From NCBI RefSeq assembly GCF_016595505.1, contig NZ_JAENIL010000037.1:17373-81372 (forward strand): DNA of 64,000 nt, given 5' to 3'. How positions within the stretch are numbered: the stretch's first letter is position 1; every line of letters begins with the position of its first letter. The notes beneath the pieces were generated by a model. It saw only the letters and a program-made list of their open reading frames with translations. It had not been told where the DNA came from and made no database searches. Shown here piece by piece: positions 7,415-16,358 of this stretch. The stretch is from Pelagicoccus mobilis. Its GTDB lineage: Bacteria; Verrucomicrobiota; Verrucomicrobiia; Opitutales; Opitutaceae. The position numbers and the translations under genes were made by a program.

Positions 7415-8558
7415 ATGATCAAAGCAGAGACCAAGGACCTTCACGACCAAATCGAAAAGAGAGCTGGGTACCTATGGAGGTATCTTTGACGTCGATAACA
7501 AGAAGACCGAGATAGCTGCTCTGGAGGAGCAGATGGGGGCGGAGTCCTTTTGGAATGATCAGAAGGCGGCCCAGCAGGTGATCGCCAAGTCGAATTTGCT
7601 CAAGGGGGTGGTCAATGGGATGACCGGGTTCATGTCCAAGCTCGAGGATGCTCGGGCGATGGAGGAGCTTTTGAACGAGGAGGGCGTCGACGAGCTCTCC
7701 GAGGAAGCCGAGGAATTGCAGACGGCCGCGGTGGCTTTGAAGGAGGAGCTCGATGAGCTGGAGATCCAGTGCTACTTGAACAAGCCGCATGATCGTTGCA
7801 ACGCCTTGCTTACGATCAACGCGGGCGCGGGTGGTACGGAAAGTTGCGATTGGGCGGACTTGCTCTACCGCATGTATTCACGCTGGGCGGAGCGTCGTGG
7901 ATTCAAGGTTGAGATCATTGATATGCTTCCTGGTGAAGAGGCGGGTCTGGACAAGGTGACCTTGCGGGTTTCTGGGGAAAACGCGTTTGGCTATGCCAAT
8001 GCGGAGCGTGGTGTGCATCGCTTGGTGCGGATCAGCCCGTTCGACTCGAACAAGCGTCGCCATACCTCCTTTTGCGCGGTCGATGTGGTGGCGGAGATCG
8101 AGGACGACATTGAGATCGAAATCGACGCCAAGGATCTGCGCGAGGACACCTATCGCGCGAGCGGCAAGGGGGGGCAGCACGTCAACAAGACCGACTCTGC
8201 TATCCGTCTGACTCACCTTCCGACTGGAATCGTGGTGCAGTGTCAGAACGACCGCTCCCAGCATAAGAACCGCTCGACTGCTATGAAGATGCTCAAGGCT
8301 CGCCTCTACGAACGCATGGAGGACGAGAAGCGGAGCAGCATGGAGAAGATCTATGGGGAGAAGGGCGAAATCGGCTGGGGCAACCAGATCCGAAGCTACG
8401 TTTTCCAACCGTACCAGATGGTGAAGGACCTTCGCACCGGAGTCGAAACCGGCAATATCCAGGCGGTGATGGACGGCGACATCGATCGTTTCATCTCGGG
8501 CTGGCTGCGGGCGGGATCTCCGCGTTCCCGAAACAAAGATATCCAGATCGAGGATTGA
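7415..8558 (+). CDS. prfB: Peptide chain release factor 2 (programmed +1 frameshift)
   Basis: RF2 reads UGA and UAA stop codons and releases the finished peptide from the ribosome. The gene is read in two frames: 24 codons from the ATG to CTT, then an in-frame TGA, and after a +1 slip a further 356 codons, giving about 380 residues. The second frame carries the RF2 signature SPFDSN and the catalytic GGQ in GKGGQHVNK, with [20 protein letters not shown] and the C-terminal [11 protein letters not shown]. Without the frameshift the protein would lack its first helix ([20 protein letters not shown]). The C-terminal tail ([12 protein letters not shown]) is a little longer than in E. coli. The gene is divergent from the reductase gene. 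Confidence 0.96.
7474..7490 (+). promoter_or_regulatory. prfB: prfB programmed +1 frameshift site
   Basis: The bases ATGGAGGTATCTTTGAC match the known autoregulatory site: an internal Shine-Dalgarno-like GGAGG, the slippery CTT, and a TGA followed by C. When RF2 is scarce, slow reading of the TGA lets the ribosome slip from CTT T to TTT and continue in the +1 frame, so RF2 controls its own level. The SD-like element is three bases before the CTT, as in the classic site. Confidence 0.95.
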
Positions 8559-8673
8559 TGACCGAGTTCGCAGGCCTCGTTACAATCAGGTGGCGGGGCT
8601 ATTCGTACTGGTTGTTTCCCAGTCAAATAAGCTAATCCTAGAAGGAACCGGAAACCTGATACTACTTTAAGCC

Positions 8674-10065
8674 ATGCAATTAGAGACGCTCCAGAATGCT
8701 TTCTCCGAACAGGAATTGTTCGAGGGGAAGTCTTGGCGTATGTCGCCGGAGTCTTGGCGGTTGACGCCGGAGATCGTGGCCAAGCTTGAGGAGATTGGTC
8801 AGGCGAGTTTGGAGTTTTATCAGGCGCTCGAGGTGCTGTACCGTCGCTCGTTCGAAGGGAAGAAGCTGCTGCGTAACAAGGAGCTGTACGCTCCGTGGGT
8901 GGCGGAATACTTGGATCGCGGAAAGCCCAAGCCGCTGGTCGACATTTGCCGAAGCAAGGCGAGCAAGGGGGCGCTGCCGCCGGTGATTCGTCCGGACTTG
9001 CTGGTGACGCGGGATGGATTCGCCCTTTCTGAGCTCGATTCCGTTCCCGGGGGCGTGGGGCTTACGGCGTATTTGAATCAACTATACGAGCAGTCCGAGT
9101 CGGCGGGCGTGCTGGGAGCGAACGCTCAGATGGAGGAGGCGTTTTACGGGGCGGTTTCCGCGCTTGCTCCGGGTGAGCGGAATCCGGTGATCGTGATTGC
9201 GGTGAGCGAAGAGGCGGGCACCTATAAGCCGGAAATGGACTGGCTTGCCGAGCGTTTGCAGCGGCGGGGGTACCGCGTATACAGTAAGTGGGTACAGGAG
9301 GTTTTTCCGCTGGGTGGCGCTGTCTATTTCGATGAGGATGGAAGTCCGGAGAAGATCGATGTGATCTATCGTTTTTTCGAGCTGTTTGATTTGCCGAACT
9401 TGCCGGAGGCGGAGTTTATCTTTGAAGCGGTCGAAAAGGAAGAGGTGGCGATGACGCCGCCGGCGAAGCCGTTTTTGGAGGAGAAACTGGGGATGGCGCT
9501 TTTCCATCACCATATTCTGGAGGACTTCTGGAAGGAGAATATTTCGAAGCGTTCCTATAAGGTATTGAAGGGCTTGATACCTCAATCCTGGGTTGTGGAT
9601 CCGGCTCCTTTGCCGCCGGGAGCGGTTATCGATGGCCCGATGGCGCAAGGTAGGCCGCTTCATTCTTGGATGGATCTTGCGGAGGCGAGCCAGAAGGAGC
9701 GGAATCTCGTTTTGAAGATTTCCGGTTTCCACGAGACGGCCTGGGGCTCGCGGAGCGTGGTGATCGGTAACGACGTATCGAGGGACGATTGGACCGAAGC
9801 CTTGGAGGAGGCCGTCGAGATGGCTCCTAGCCATTTGCATGTTTTGCAAGAGTTCAAGAAGTCGGTCCAGCTGAAGCATCCGCTTTATGATGAAGAGGGA
9901 GCGGTGTATGAGGCGTCCGGGCGTTTACGTCTGAACCCGTACTATTTTACGGATGGCGAGAGCGTTAAGCTTGCGGGGGCATTGGCGACCTTTTGTCCGC
10001 CCGACAAGAAGATCATCCATGGCATGGAGGATGCGGCGATGCTTCCGTGTCGGGTGGTTGAATAG
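8674..10065 (+). CDS. ATP-grasp-like protein of unknown substrate
   Basis: 463 residues, no signal peptide or membrane segment. The order of motifs resembles circularly permuted ATP-grasp proteins: IRPDLLVTRDGFALSELDS followed by PGGVGLTAYLNQLY (near 108-140), a nucleotide-fold strand VIVIAVSEEAGTY, then VIYRFFELFD, a Lys/Glu-rich segment before KPFLEEKLGMALFHHH, and a C-terminal LRLNPYYF and IHGMEDAAMLPC. Such enzymes join an acid to an amine or amino acid using ATP. I cannot name the substrate, and no peptide-ligation partner gene lies beside it. It sits between prfB and the DUF4384/caspase pair, each with its own gap of 115-140 bases. Confidence 0.5.
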   Translation: MQLETLQNAFSEQELFEGKSWRMSPESWRLTPEIVAKLEEIGQASLEFYQALEVLYRRSFEGKKLLRNKELYAPWVAEYLDRGKPKPLVDICRSKASKGALPPVIRPDLLVTRDGFALSELDSVPGGVGLTAYLNQLYEQSESAGVLGANAQMEEAFYGAVSALAPGERNPVIVIAVSEEAGTYKPEMDWLAERLQRRGYRVYSKWVQEVFPLGGAVYFDEDGSPEKIDVIYRFFELFDLPNLPEAEFIFEAVEKEEVAMTPPAKPFLEEKLGMALFHHHILEDFWKENISKRSYKVLKGLIPQSWVVDPAPLPPGAVIDGPMAQGRPLHSWMDLAEASQKERNLVLKISGFHETAWGSRSVVIGNDVSRDDWTEALEEAVEMAPSHLHVLQEFKKSVQLKHPLYDEEGAVYEASGRLRLNPYYFTDGESVKLAGALATFCPPDKKIIHGMEDAAMLPCRVVE

Positions 10066-10205
10066 CTGATACTTGGTAGTTTATTGAGGTTGGCTAGGTG
10101 TGAGCCCTAGTGGGTGCTGGTATTGATTGCTGCCTCGCCTTGCGCATGGGGGCGCTTGGTGTAGTTTTTTTGAGCCTACAAGCTCTTGTAATTCTCTCCA
10201 ACGCC

Positions 10206-10931
10206 ATGACTGCCGACGCGGACGACACATCCAGCGACAATATTTTGCAGCTGATCGCGAAGAAGATTCGCAGCCAATTTTTGCTGTTTTCGATCGCGAT
10301 CGCCCTTGTAATTGCCACGTTGATACAGACTGCAGGCGTTGATGCGGCGTTGCCGATTGGAGCGGTGCTCTTGGTTTTCTTGGTGGGGGCGCTGGTCTAC
10401 TCTTTTGTGGAGAAGGACCAAGGTCCGGCCTCGGAGATCTTGGAGGCGGTACCCGATTCTAGAGGAGCTGAGCTGGGGGTGGAGGTTTGGCTGAGGCATG
10501 CCCGAGGAGGACGAGGTGGATCTGAATTTCGCTTGGGGGATGAAGTGAGGGTTTGTGTGAAGGCGACTCAGGATTGCTATTTGACGCTTCTTAATCTGGC
10601 TCCGGATGGGGAGTTGACGATCTTGTTCCCGAACCGGCACAACCAGAACAATCGTATCCGTGGTGGCGTCGAACATGAGGTGCCCGCGGATGGATACGGG
10701 TTTAATATCGTGCTGGAGGAGCCGCTGGGCGTGGATCAGGTCAAGGCGATCGTCACTGTGGATCCGGCTCCTTTGCTGGAGACGCAGTTTGGGCCGGACG
10801 GGGAGTTTTTTAATTCGGTTAAAGCCACTGCTGCTCCGAGAGCGATGCGTGTTGTGGCGGCCGAGGTTAAGAAGATGAACGAGCGGAAGTGGGCGGCTGC
10901 CTCTTTCCGGTTTGAGGTGAAGCGCAAATAG
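10206..10931 (+). CDS. Membrane-anchored DUF4384 protein, partner of caspase gene
   Basis: 241 residues from MTADADDTSS. Two membrane helices near the N-terminus (FLLFSIAIALVIATLIQTAG and LPIGAVLLVFLVGALVYSFV) are followed by a soluble domain with the DUF4384 pattern: a strand around FRLGDEVRVCVKATQDCYLT, then LLNLAPDGELTILFPNRHNQ and NRIRGG. In other bacteria DUF4384 domains are often fused to caspase-like or serine/threonine-kinase proteins and are thought to bind or sense a ligand. Here the domain is separate, but its gene ends 12 bases before a caspase gene, so the two are very likely one transcript. A longer frame upstream exists, but the residues there are not convincing. Confidence 0.75.
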   Translation: MTADADDTSSDNILQLIAKKIRSQFLLFSIAIALVIATLIQTAGVDAALPIGAVLLVFLVGALVYSFVEKDQGPASEILEAVPDSRGAELGVEVWLRHARGGRGGSEFRLGDEVRVCVKATQDCYLTLLNLAPDGELTILFPNRHNQNNRIRGGVEHEVPADGYGFNIVLEEPLGVDQVKAIVTVDPAPLLETQFGPDGEFFNSVKATAAPRAMRVVAAEVKKMNERKWAAASFRFEVKRK

Positions 10932-10943
10932 TCTGTATCAGAT

Positions 10944-12353
10944 ATGTCACGACATGATTCTTTTGCTTTGGTGGTGGGGATAAGCCGTTATCGCGACGAG
11001 GCGATCACTCCCCTGAACTATACGAACGCGGATGCCAAGGCGTTTGCTGACTTATTGACCGACGAAAAGATCTGCGGGGTGCCTAAGGAGAACGTCCGCT
11101 TGCTGGTGGACGAGGAGGCGACGTTGTTTGCGATCAAGGATTCGATAAGCGGTTGGTTGGCGAGCCGAGCGGGAGCCGATTCCACCGCGATCATCTTTTA
11201 TGCTGGGCATGGGGACGTGGAGCCGGACCGGACTCAGACCTCGGCCGATGCCTTGTCGAACTACTTGCTGCCTTACGACGCGAACGCGCAGAATCTCTAC
11301 GCGTCGGCCTTGTCGAAGGAGGAGTTTCAAGGGCTGGTGAAAACGGTTCGCTGCAAACGAAGCGTGATTTTGATGGATGCCTGCCATTCTGGCGGGGTCG
11401 CTACGGTTGGCAGTCGCAAGATGAGTGTGGGTTATAGCCGGGACCTTTATTCGAGTTTGGCGGAGGGTGCGGGGAGTACGGTGATCGCGGCGGCGGCCCC
11501 GAACCAGTTGTCTTGGGAGGATAAGGAGTTGGGGCATGGCGTTTTCACGCATCACTTGCTCGAGGCGTTGCGTGGTGGCGCGGATATCGATGGGGATGGA
11601 CGAATCACCATGACCGAGGTGTTCGAGTACCTTAAGAAAAGGGTGCCGGAGACGGCTCGTCGTCTAGGGGGAGCTGAGCAGACGCCGGTGTTCAAGGCCG
11701 ATATGTCGGAGGACATCGTTTTGACGGTGAATCCGGAGAGGATCAAGGAATTGACGGAGGCGGCTCTGGCGAAGGCAGATGCGGAGCGGTCCCGAATCAA
11801 GGAGATGCGGCGCAAGCTATTCGACTTCGAGCGGGAGCAACACTTGCCAGCGACAGCCCATAATTTGGCGAATTCGCTCATCGAGCGGTCGAACGATAGT
11901 TTGAGCTCGCAGGAGCGAGGGACGCTTGAGCTGATGAATGCGATGATTGCCGGGCACGTCTCGGTGGAGACGTTTGTGAGGCACTGCGAAACTCATTCCG
12001 AGGCAGCGGCGCCGCCGTCAAAACCGGCTTCTGTTGAGGAAAAGAGGGAAAAGGAAGAGCCGCCGCCAATCGCTTCCGTCGCGGAGACGCAGATTGCCCC
12101 GACGGTGCAGGAAGGGGGGCCGCCGGCTAAGGTTTCCTCGGGATTCAACCTCGCTATGGTGCTGGTTTCGATGCTGGTGCCTCTGGCGGGTTTGATCGTC
12201 GGTTTGGTGTACATGGTGCGGAGCGATCAGGAGGAGAAGAAGGCCGGCAAGAGGTGGGTGATCGTCAGCTGTGTAGCTGGCGTTTGCTGGTTCCTCTTCA
12301 TGGCTTGCGCGGCGGCATTCAGCGCGGGCTTGGGCGATCCGTACTATTATTAG
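10944..12353 (+). CDS. Caspase-like cysteine peptidase (C14 family) with EF-hand loop and C-terminal membrane anchor
   Basis: 469 residues. The p20-like domain has the catalytic His89 in FYAGHGD and Cys147 in MDACHSGG, so it should be active. At residues 214-225 the loop DIDGDGRITMTE fits a canonical EF-hand calcium loop, as seen in many bacterial orthocaspases. After a helical, charged region (KMRRKLFDFEREQH type) and a Pro/Glu-rich linker (about 350-390), two hydrophobic segments (MVLVSMLVPLAGLIVGLVYM and VIVSCVAGVCWFLFMACAAA) anchor it in the membrane. Orthocaspases cut after Arg or Lys in proteins and act in stress response, cell death or defence. Its DUF4384 partner lies upstream in the same operon. 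No toxin, kinase or NLR gene is adjacent. Confidence 0.9.
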   Translation: MSRHDSFALVVGISRYRDEAITPLNYTNADAKAFADLLTDEKICGVPKENVRLLVDEEATLFAIKDSISGWLASRAGADSTAIIFYAGHGDVEPDRTQTSADALSNYLLPYDANAQNLYASALSKEEFQGLVKTVRCKRSVILMDACHSGGVATVGSRKMSVGYSRDLYSSLAEGAGSTVIAAAAPNQLSWEDKELGHGVFTHHLLEALRGGADIDGDGRITMTEVFEYLKKRVPETARRLGGAEQTPVFKADMSEDIVLTVNPERIKELTEAALAKADAERSRIKEMRRKLFDFEREQHLPATAHNLANSLIERSNDSLSSQERGTLELMNAMIAGHVSVETFVRHCETHSEAAAPPSKPASVEEKREKEEPPPIASVAETQIAPTVQEGGPPAKVSSGFNLAMVLVSMLVPLAGLIVGLVYMVRSDQEEKKAGKRWVIVSCVAGVCWFLFMACAAAFSAGLGDPYYY

Positions 12354-12451
12354 CGAGCGAGGGGCGGTGCGGGCGAGGGTGGTTATTCGCAAAGTTGTTC
12401 GCGCCTTGTTCTTCGACTTATTCACATTCGGGGTTTGGGGTTGTCAGCATG

Positions 12452-12478
12452 AAGGGCCGCCTTTGAATTTCGGCCCTT
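12452..12478 (+). promoter_or_regulatory. Hairpin directly before the smc start codon
   Basis: AAGGGCCG (12452-12459) and CGGCCCTT (12471-12478) form a perfect 8-bp stem with an 11-base loop, and the ATG of smc starts two bases later. There is no Shine-Dalgarno sequence between stem and start. A five-codon reading frame (ATG AAG GGC CGC CTT TGA) starts at 12449 inside the same structure. It may end the caspase transcript or control smc translation. Confidence 0.5.
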
Positions 12479-12479
12479 T

Positions 12480-15400
12480 ATGTATCTCAGTGCCCTCAAA
12501 GTTAACGGCTTTAAGAGTTTTGCCGATCCCACCCACCTGAAGTTCAACCGGGGAGTGACCGCGGTCGTTGGACCGAACGGTTGTGGCAAGAGTAACATCG
12601 CCGACTCGATCCGTTGGGTTTTGGGTGAGCAGAGCGCGAAGGCGTTGCGTGGCGGCAAGATGCAGGACGTGATCTTCGAGGGCTCCGATAAGCGTAAGCC
12701 CCTCAATATCTGCGAGGTAGCGATCACCTTGACCGACTGCGAAAAGGAGCTCGGCAGCGACTTCAATGAAGTGGAGATCGCCCGTAAGGTGCACCGCGAT
12801 GGTGGCAGCAACTATTTTATCAACGGCAAGGCCTGCCGCCTGAAGGACATCCAGCGTCTCTTCATGGACACGGGTATCGGCCGGACGTCCTACTCGATCA
12901 TGGCCCAGGGGCAGATCGACCAGATTCTCTCTTCGAAGCCGGAGGAGCGCCGGGCGGTTTTCGAGGAAGCGGCCGGTATTTCGAAGTACAAGGCGCAGCG
13001 TAAGGAGACGATGAACAAGCTCTCCCATGTGGAGACGAATCTCGATCGCGTGACTGATGTTATTGGCGAAATCGGTCGTCAGATCGGCAGCCTCAAGCGT
13101 CAGGCGACCAAGGCGATCCGCTACAAGAAGATCAGCCACAAGCTTCGTTATCTAGACATCGGTCACAGCGCTTACCAGTACCAGACTTTGAGCTCCACGC
13201 TCGATACGGTGGATCAGTCCTCCAACGAGTTGCAGATCGAGGTGGACGAGCTTGCAACCGATCTCGAAAACAAGGAAGGCAGCCTCATCGTTTACAAGGA
13301 GGAGCGTCAGACCTTGATCCAGAAGGTCCAGGATTCGCAACAATCGGTCTTCGATCTGCGCTCCATGAAAGAGCAGGCCAGCAATGCGGCGGATATGGCT
13401 CAGATCAAGATTGCCTCGCTCGCCGAACGCGTGGAGCAGGCCAATGAGGATATCTCTTCGTTTGAAGTGCAGCTCGGCGAAATCGCCAGCCGTATGGAGG
13501 AGCACAATACAGACAAGCAAATGCACTTGGATGTGTTGGGTAATTCAGACGAGATCTTCCAGGAGCGAAACCGCGATCTCGAGGAAATCGAAGAGCGCCT
13601 CCGAGTATCGGAAACACAGATACAACAGCTCCGTGTTGCCGCTCAAGACGCGGAGCGCGCGGCGTCGCGTTGCCGTGAATCGCTCGCTGCGATCGAGGTA
13701 GAGGCGGGTACCAGCCGCAATCGTTTGATGCGACTTGAAGAAGAGCTTGCGGAACAAAGCGAAGGCCAATCCGAAGCGACCCAAGCGCTAGAGGACTTCC
13801 AGACTCGCCTCGAAGCGACTCGCAACTTGCAGGAGCAGCTGCAGGTCGATCTCGAAGCGGCCCGTGATGGCGTTTCCGACAAGCGTGATGCGTTTAAGGC
13901 GGCTCAGGTCCGTATCCAGGAGATTGACCGTGCTGTCGCTCAGAAGTCGGCCCGCGTGAAGCTTCTCCAGCAACTCCAGGAGAAGCTCGAAGGTTATGGC
14001 GAAGGGGCCAAGGCTTTGCTCAAGGGGCGTCTGAAAGGTTCTCTCGAAGGTAAGGCGTTTGACCCGCTTACGAGCGACTTGTCGGTGAAAGACGGATACG
14101 GTCCTGCTGTAGAAGCTTTGCTAGGTTCGGCTATGGAGGCTGTGGCGGTTGATGACGCGGATACTGCGATCGAAATCTTCCAGCAACTTGAAGACGGCAA
14201 GATTGGACGCGCGTGCGTCCGATTGAAGACAAGTCCAGCTGCCAATATTTCAGCTGGCGCGTTGCCGGATTGGATTAAGCCCGCATCCGAGTATGTTTCC
14301 TTGAAGGAAGATGCTAGCCATGACTCGCTTCGCGCGGTGTTGGCGTCGAGTTTCATCGTCGAAGATATGGCGGCGTTCTTGAAGTGGCGTGAAGGCCAGG
14401 CTGACTTCCGTTTCCTTCAGGTGGCTTCCAAGAAGGGGGAGACCTTGGATGCTCGCGGTCTGGTGACCGGGGGCTTCAAGGGCAAGGTCAAGAACAGCAG
14501 TATTCTCCAGCGAGAAGTGGAGTTGAAGCAGACGCAGAAGGAGCTTGAGGAAGAGCAGAAGGCTCTTGAGGCGGCTCGTGAGGAAGCGGACAAGGTGAAC
14601 CAAGAGCTCGAAGCGGCGGAAGAGGCTGTGGAAGGCAAGCGCCATGAGATTTCCGAGGCGAACCGTGAACTTTCCTCTCTGCAGACCGAAGAGCGAAATG
14701 CCCAGAAGTTGGTGCAGGAGCAGAAGATGCGAGCGGAGCGTTTGGAGCGCGAGCGGGAGCAGCTTGAGGAAGTGCAGGCGGCTTCTACTGAAAAGCTTGA
14801 GACGGCTAAGTCTCAATTGAGCCAAGAGCTCGAGCGGCTCGAGAGCAGCCGTAGGCAGCTTGAAGAGGTCGAGGAGGGGATCGGCGAGATTCGTGAAGAA
14901 CGTGACGAAAAGCGCGAGAACCTGACCCAAGCCAAATTCGACCTGCAGGAGAAGAAGCAGAAGCTCGACGTGATCACCCGTGGCGTCGTGGAGATGGAGC
15001 AGCGTCGTAATGAGCTGACTCGATTGATCGAAACCAAGACGCGAGACATCGAAGGTTGGGAGACGCAGACCGAAGAGCTCAAGAGCGAGATTTCGCAAGC
15101 CGAGGAGCGTAGTGGATCCGTGGATGCGGAGCTTGAGGAGGCTAAGATTCTTGTAAACACGACTCGTGAGTCGCTCACTCAAATCGAGGAAAAAATCGGT
15201 GTGCTTGAGCGCGAGCAAAACGAGCTTCGCATTCGTGTGGATGAGCTGAAGAACAGCTTGAGTGGCCAGCAGGTCCAGATCGCTGAGAAACGTTCGCGTC
15301 TTGAGTTTATCCAGGAAGAGATCACTCGTGAGTACGGGGTGGACCTTTCCAATACGGATTGGAAGTGGAACCTCTGGAAGGCGCGTCAGCCCGTAGAGGA

Positions 15401-16358
15401 TCTGCCGGTCCTCGATGAAGATGAAGAGGAGGAGAATGTGACTCCTGCCATCGCTCTTCCGGAAGCGAACGAAGCGGCTTCGGAAGAGGAGACGACCGAA
15501 GATGTCGCCGAGACCGAGGAATCTGTCGAAGCTTCGGAAGAAGGTAAGGAAGGCGATGCTGAAGAAGAGCCTGAATCGGAAGCGGTCGAACCACTCTCCA
15601 AGCAACGCGCTCCGACGGAGGAGGAACGCGAAGAGTTGGAGAAAACCAATTGGACGGCTGTAAAGCGCGAGGTGGAGACGCTTCGCAAGCGTATCCAGAG
15701 CATGGGCACTGTAAACACGGACGCGATCGCCGAGTACGGCGAGCTACGTGAGCGTTACGGTTTCTTGAAGGGGCAATATGACGATTTGATCACTTCGAAG
15801 GAAAAGCTCGAAGAGGCAATCAACGAGATCAACATCAAGTCCCGCGAGCAGTTCAGCGATACCTTTGCCAAGATCCGCGAAAACTTTAAGCATACCTTCT
15901 CGACTCTTTTCCACGGAGGTAAGGCCGATCTGCAGCTTATCGAAACGGACGATGTTCTGGAGAGCGGCATCGAGATTGTAGCGCAGCCTCCGGGTACGAA
16001 GCTAAAGGGCGTGAGCTTGCTCTCTGGTGGTCAGAAGACGATGACCGCGGTGGGGCTCTTGTTTGCGATCTACATGGTGAAGCCGTCTCCGTTCTGTTTG
16101 CTCGACGAGCTCGACGCTCCGCTGGACGAATCGAACATCGGGCGTTTCACGACGCTGCTCAAGCAGTTCACCAAGCAGTCGCAGTTCATCATCATCACCC
16201 ACAACAAGCGTACGATTGCGGCCGCGCAGGCCATCTACGGCGTGACCATGGAGGAGAAGGGCGTTTCCAAGGTGGTGAGCATGAAGTTCCACAGCGAGCA
16301 CGACGATCCGGATATGGTTTCTCTCGATCTGGAAAAACCTGCCGCTGCGAGCGCGTGA
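12480..16358 (+). CDS. smc: Chromosome segregation protein SMC
   Basis: 1292 residues, longer than the usual 1150-1200. The N-terminus MYLSALKVNGFKSFADPT is typical and fixes the start. Walker A is GPNGCGKSN (31-39). Two long coiled-coil arms flank a hinge at about 510-670 (with GYGPAVEALLGSAMEAVAV and the ending RFLQVASKKGETLDARGLV). The head is completed by the signature LLSGGQKTMTA near 1178 and Walker B FCLLDELDAPLDESN near 1205. SMC dimers with ScpA and ScpB compact and sort the chromosome. Odd: at about residues 975-1045, in the returning coiled coil near the head, there is a low-complexity acidic stretch rich in Glu, Ala, Thr and Val. ScpA and ScpB are not in the window. The gene abuts the convergent protease stop with no gap. 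Confidence 0.96.
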   Translation: MYLSALKVNGFKSFADPTHLKFNRGVTAVVGPNGCGKSNIADSIRWVLGEQSAKALRGGKMQDVIFEGSDKRKPLNICEVAITLTDCEKELGSDFNEVEIARKVHRDGGSNYFINGKACRLKDIQRLFMDTGIGRTSYSIMAQGQIDQILSSKPEERRAVFEEAAGISKYKAQRKETMNKLSHVETNLDRVTDVIGEIGRQIGSLKRQATKAIRYKKISHKLRYLDIGHSAYQYQTLSSTLDTVDQSSNELQIEVDELATDLENKEGSLIVYKEERQTLIQKVQDSQQSVFDLRSMKEQASNAADMAQIKIASLAERVEQANEDISSFEVQLGEIASRMEEHNTDKQMHLDVLGNSDEIFQERNRDLEEIEERLRVSETQIQQLRVAAQDAERAASRCRESLAAIEVEAGTSRNRLMRLEEELAEQSEGQSEATQALEDFQTRLEATRNLQEQLQVDLEAARDGVSDKRDAFKAAQVRIQEIDRAVAQKSARVKLLQQLQEKLEGYGEGAKALLKGRLKGSLEGKAFDPLTSDLSVKDGYGPAVEALLGSAMEAVAVDDADTAIEIFQQLEDGKIGRACVRLKTSPAANISAGALPDWIKPASEYVSLKEDASHDSLRAVLASSFIVEDMAAFLKWREGQADFRFLQVASKKGETLDARGLVTGGFKGKVKNSSILQREVELKQTQKELEEEQKALEAAREEADKVNQELEAAEEAVEGKRHEISEANRELSSLQTEERNAQKLVQEQKMRAERLEREREQLEEVQAASTEKLETAKSQLSQELERLESSRRQLEEVEEGIGEIREERDEKRENLTQAKFDLQEKKQKLDVITRGVVEMEQRRNELTRLIETKTRDIEGWETQTEELKSEISQAEERSGSVDAELEEAKILVNTTRESLTQIEEKIGVLEREQNELRIRVDELKNSLSGQQVQIAEKRSRLEFIQEEITREYGVDLSNTDWKWNLWKARQPVEDLPVLDEDEEEENVTPAIALPEANEAASEEETTEDVAETEESVEASEEGKEGDAEEEPESEAVEPLSKQRAPTEEEREELEKTNWTAVKREVETLRKRIQSMGTVNTDAIAEYGELRERYGFLKGQYDDLITSKEKLEEAINEINIKSREQFSDTFAKIRENFKHTFSTLFHGGKADLQLIETDDVLESGIEIVAQPPGTKLKGVSLLSGGQKTMTAVGLLFAIYMVKPSPFCLLDELDAPLDESNIGRFTTLLKQFTKQSQFIIITHNKRTIAAAQAIYGVTMEEKGVSKVVSMKFHSEHDDPDMVSLDLEKPAAASA

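Noticed and set aside
7533..8558. prfB as a truncated or broken gene starting at MGAESFW
   Set aside because: The upstream 24 codons, SD-like element and slippery CTT-TGA-C make a programmed frameshift the better reading.
10944..12353. Caspase gene as part of a known defence operon (for example with gasdermin or CHAT partners)
   Set aside because: No gasdermin, NLR, TIR, kinase or reverse transcriptase gene is adjacent; only the DUF4384 partner is supported.
14250..15605. A 451-codon open frame on the minus strand inside smc
   Set aside because: It is a shadow of the SMC coiled-coil gene: it has Leu/Phe-rich unstructured composition, no motif, and the plus-strand gene is complete.
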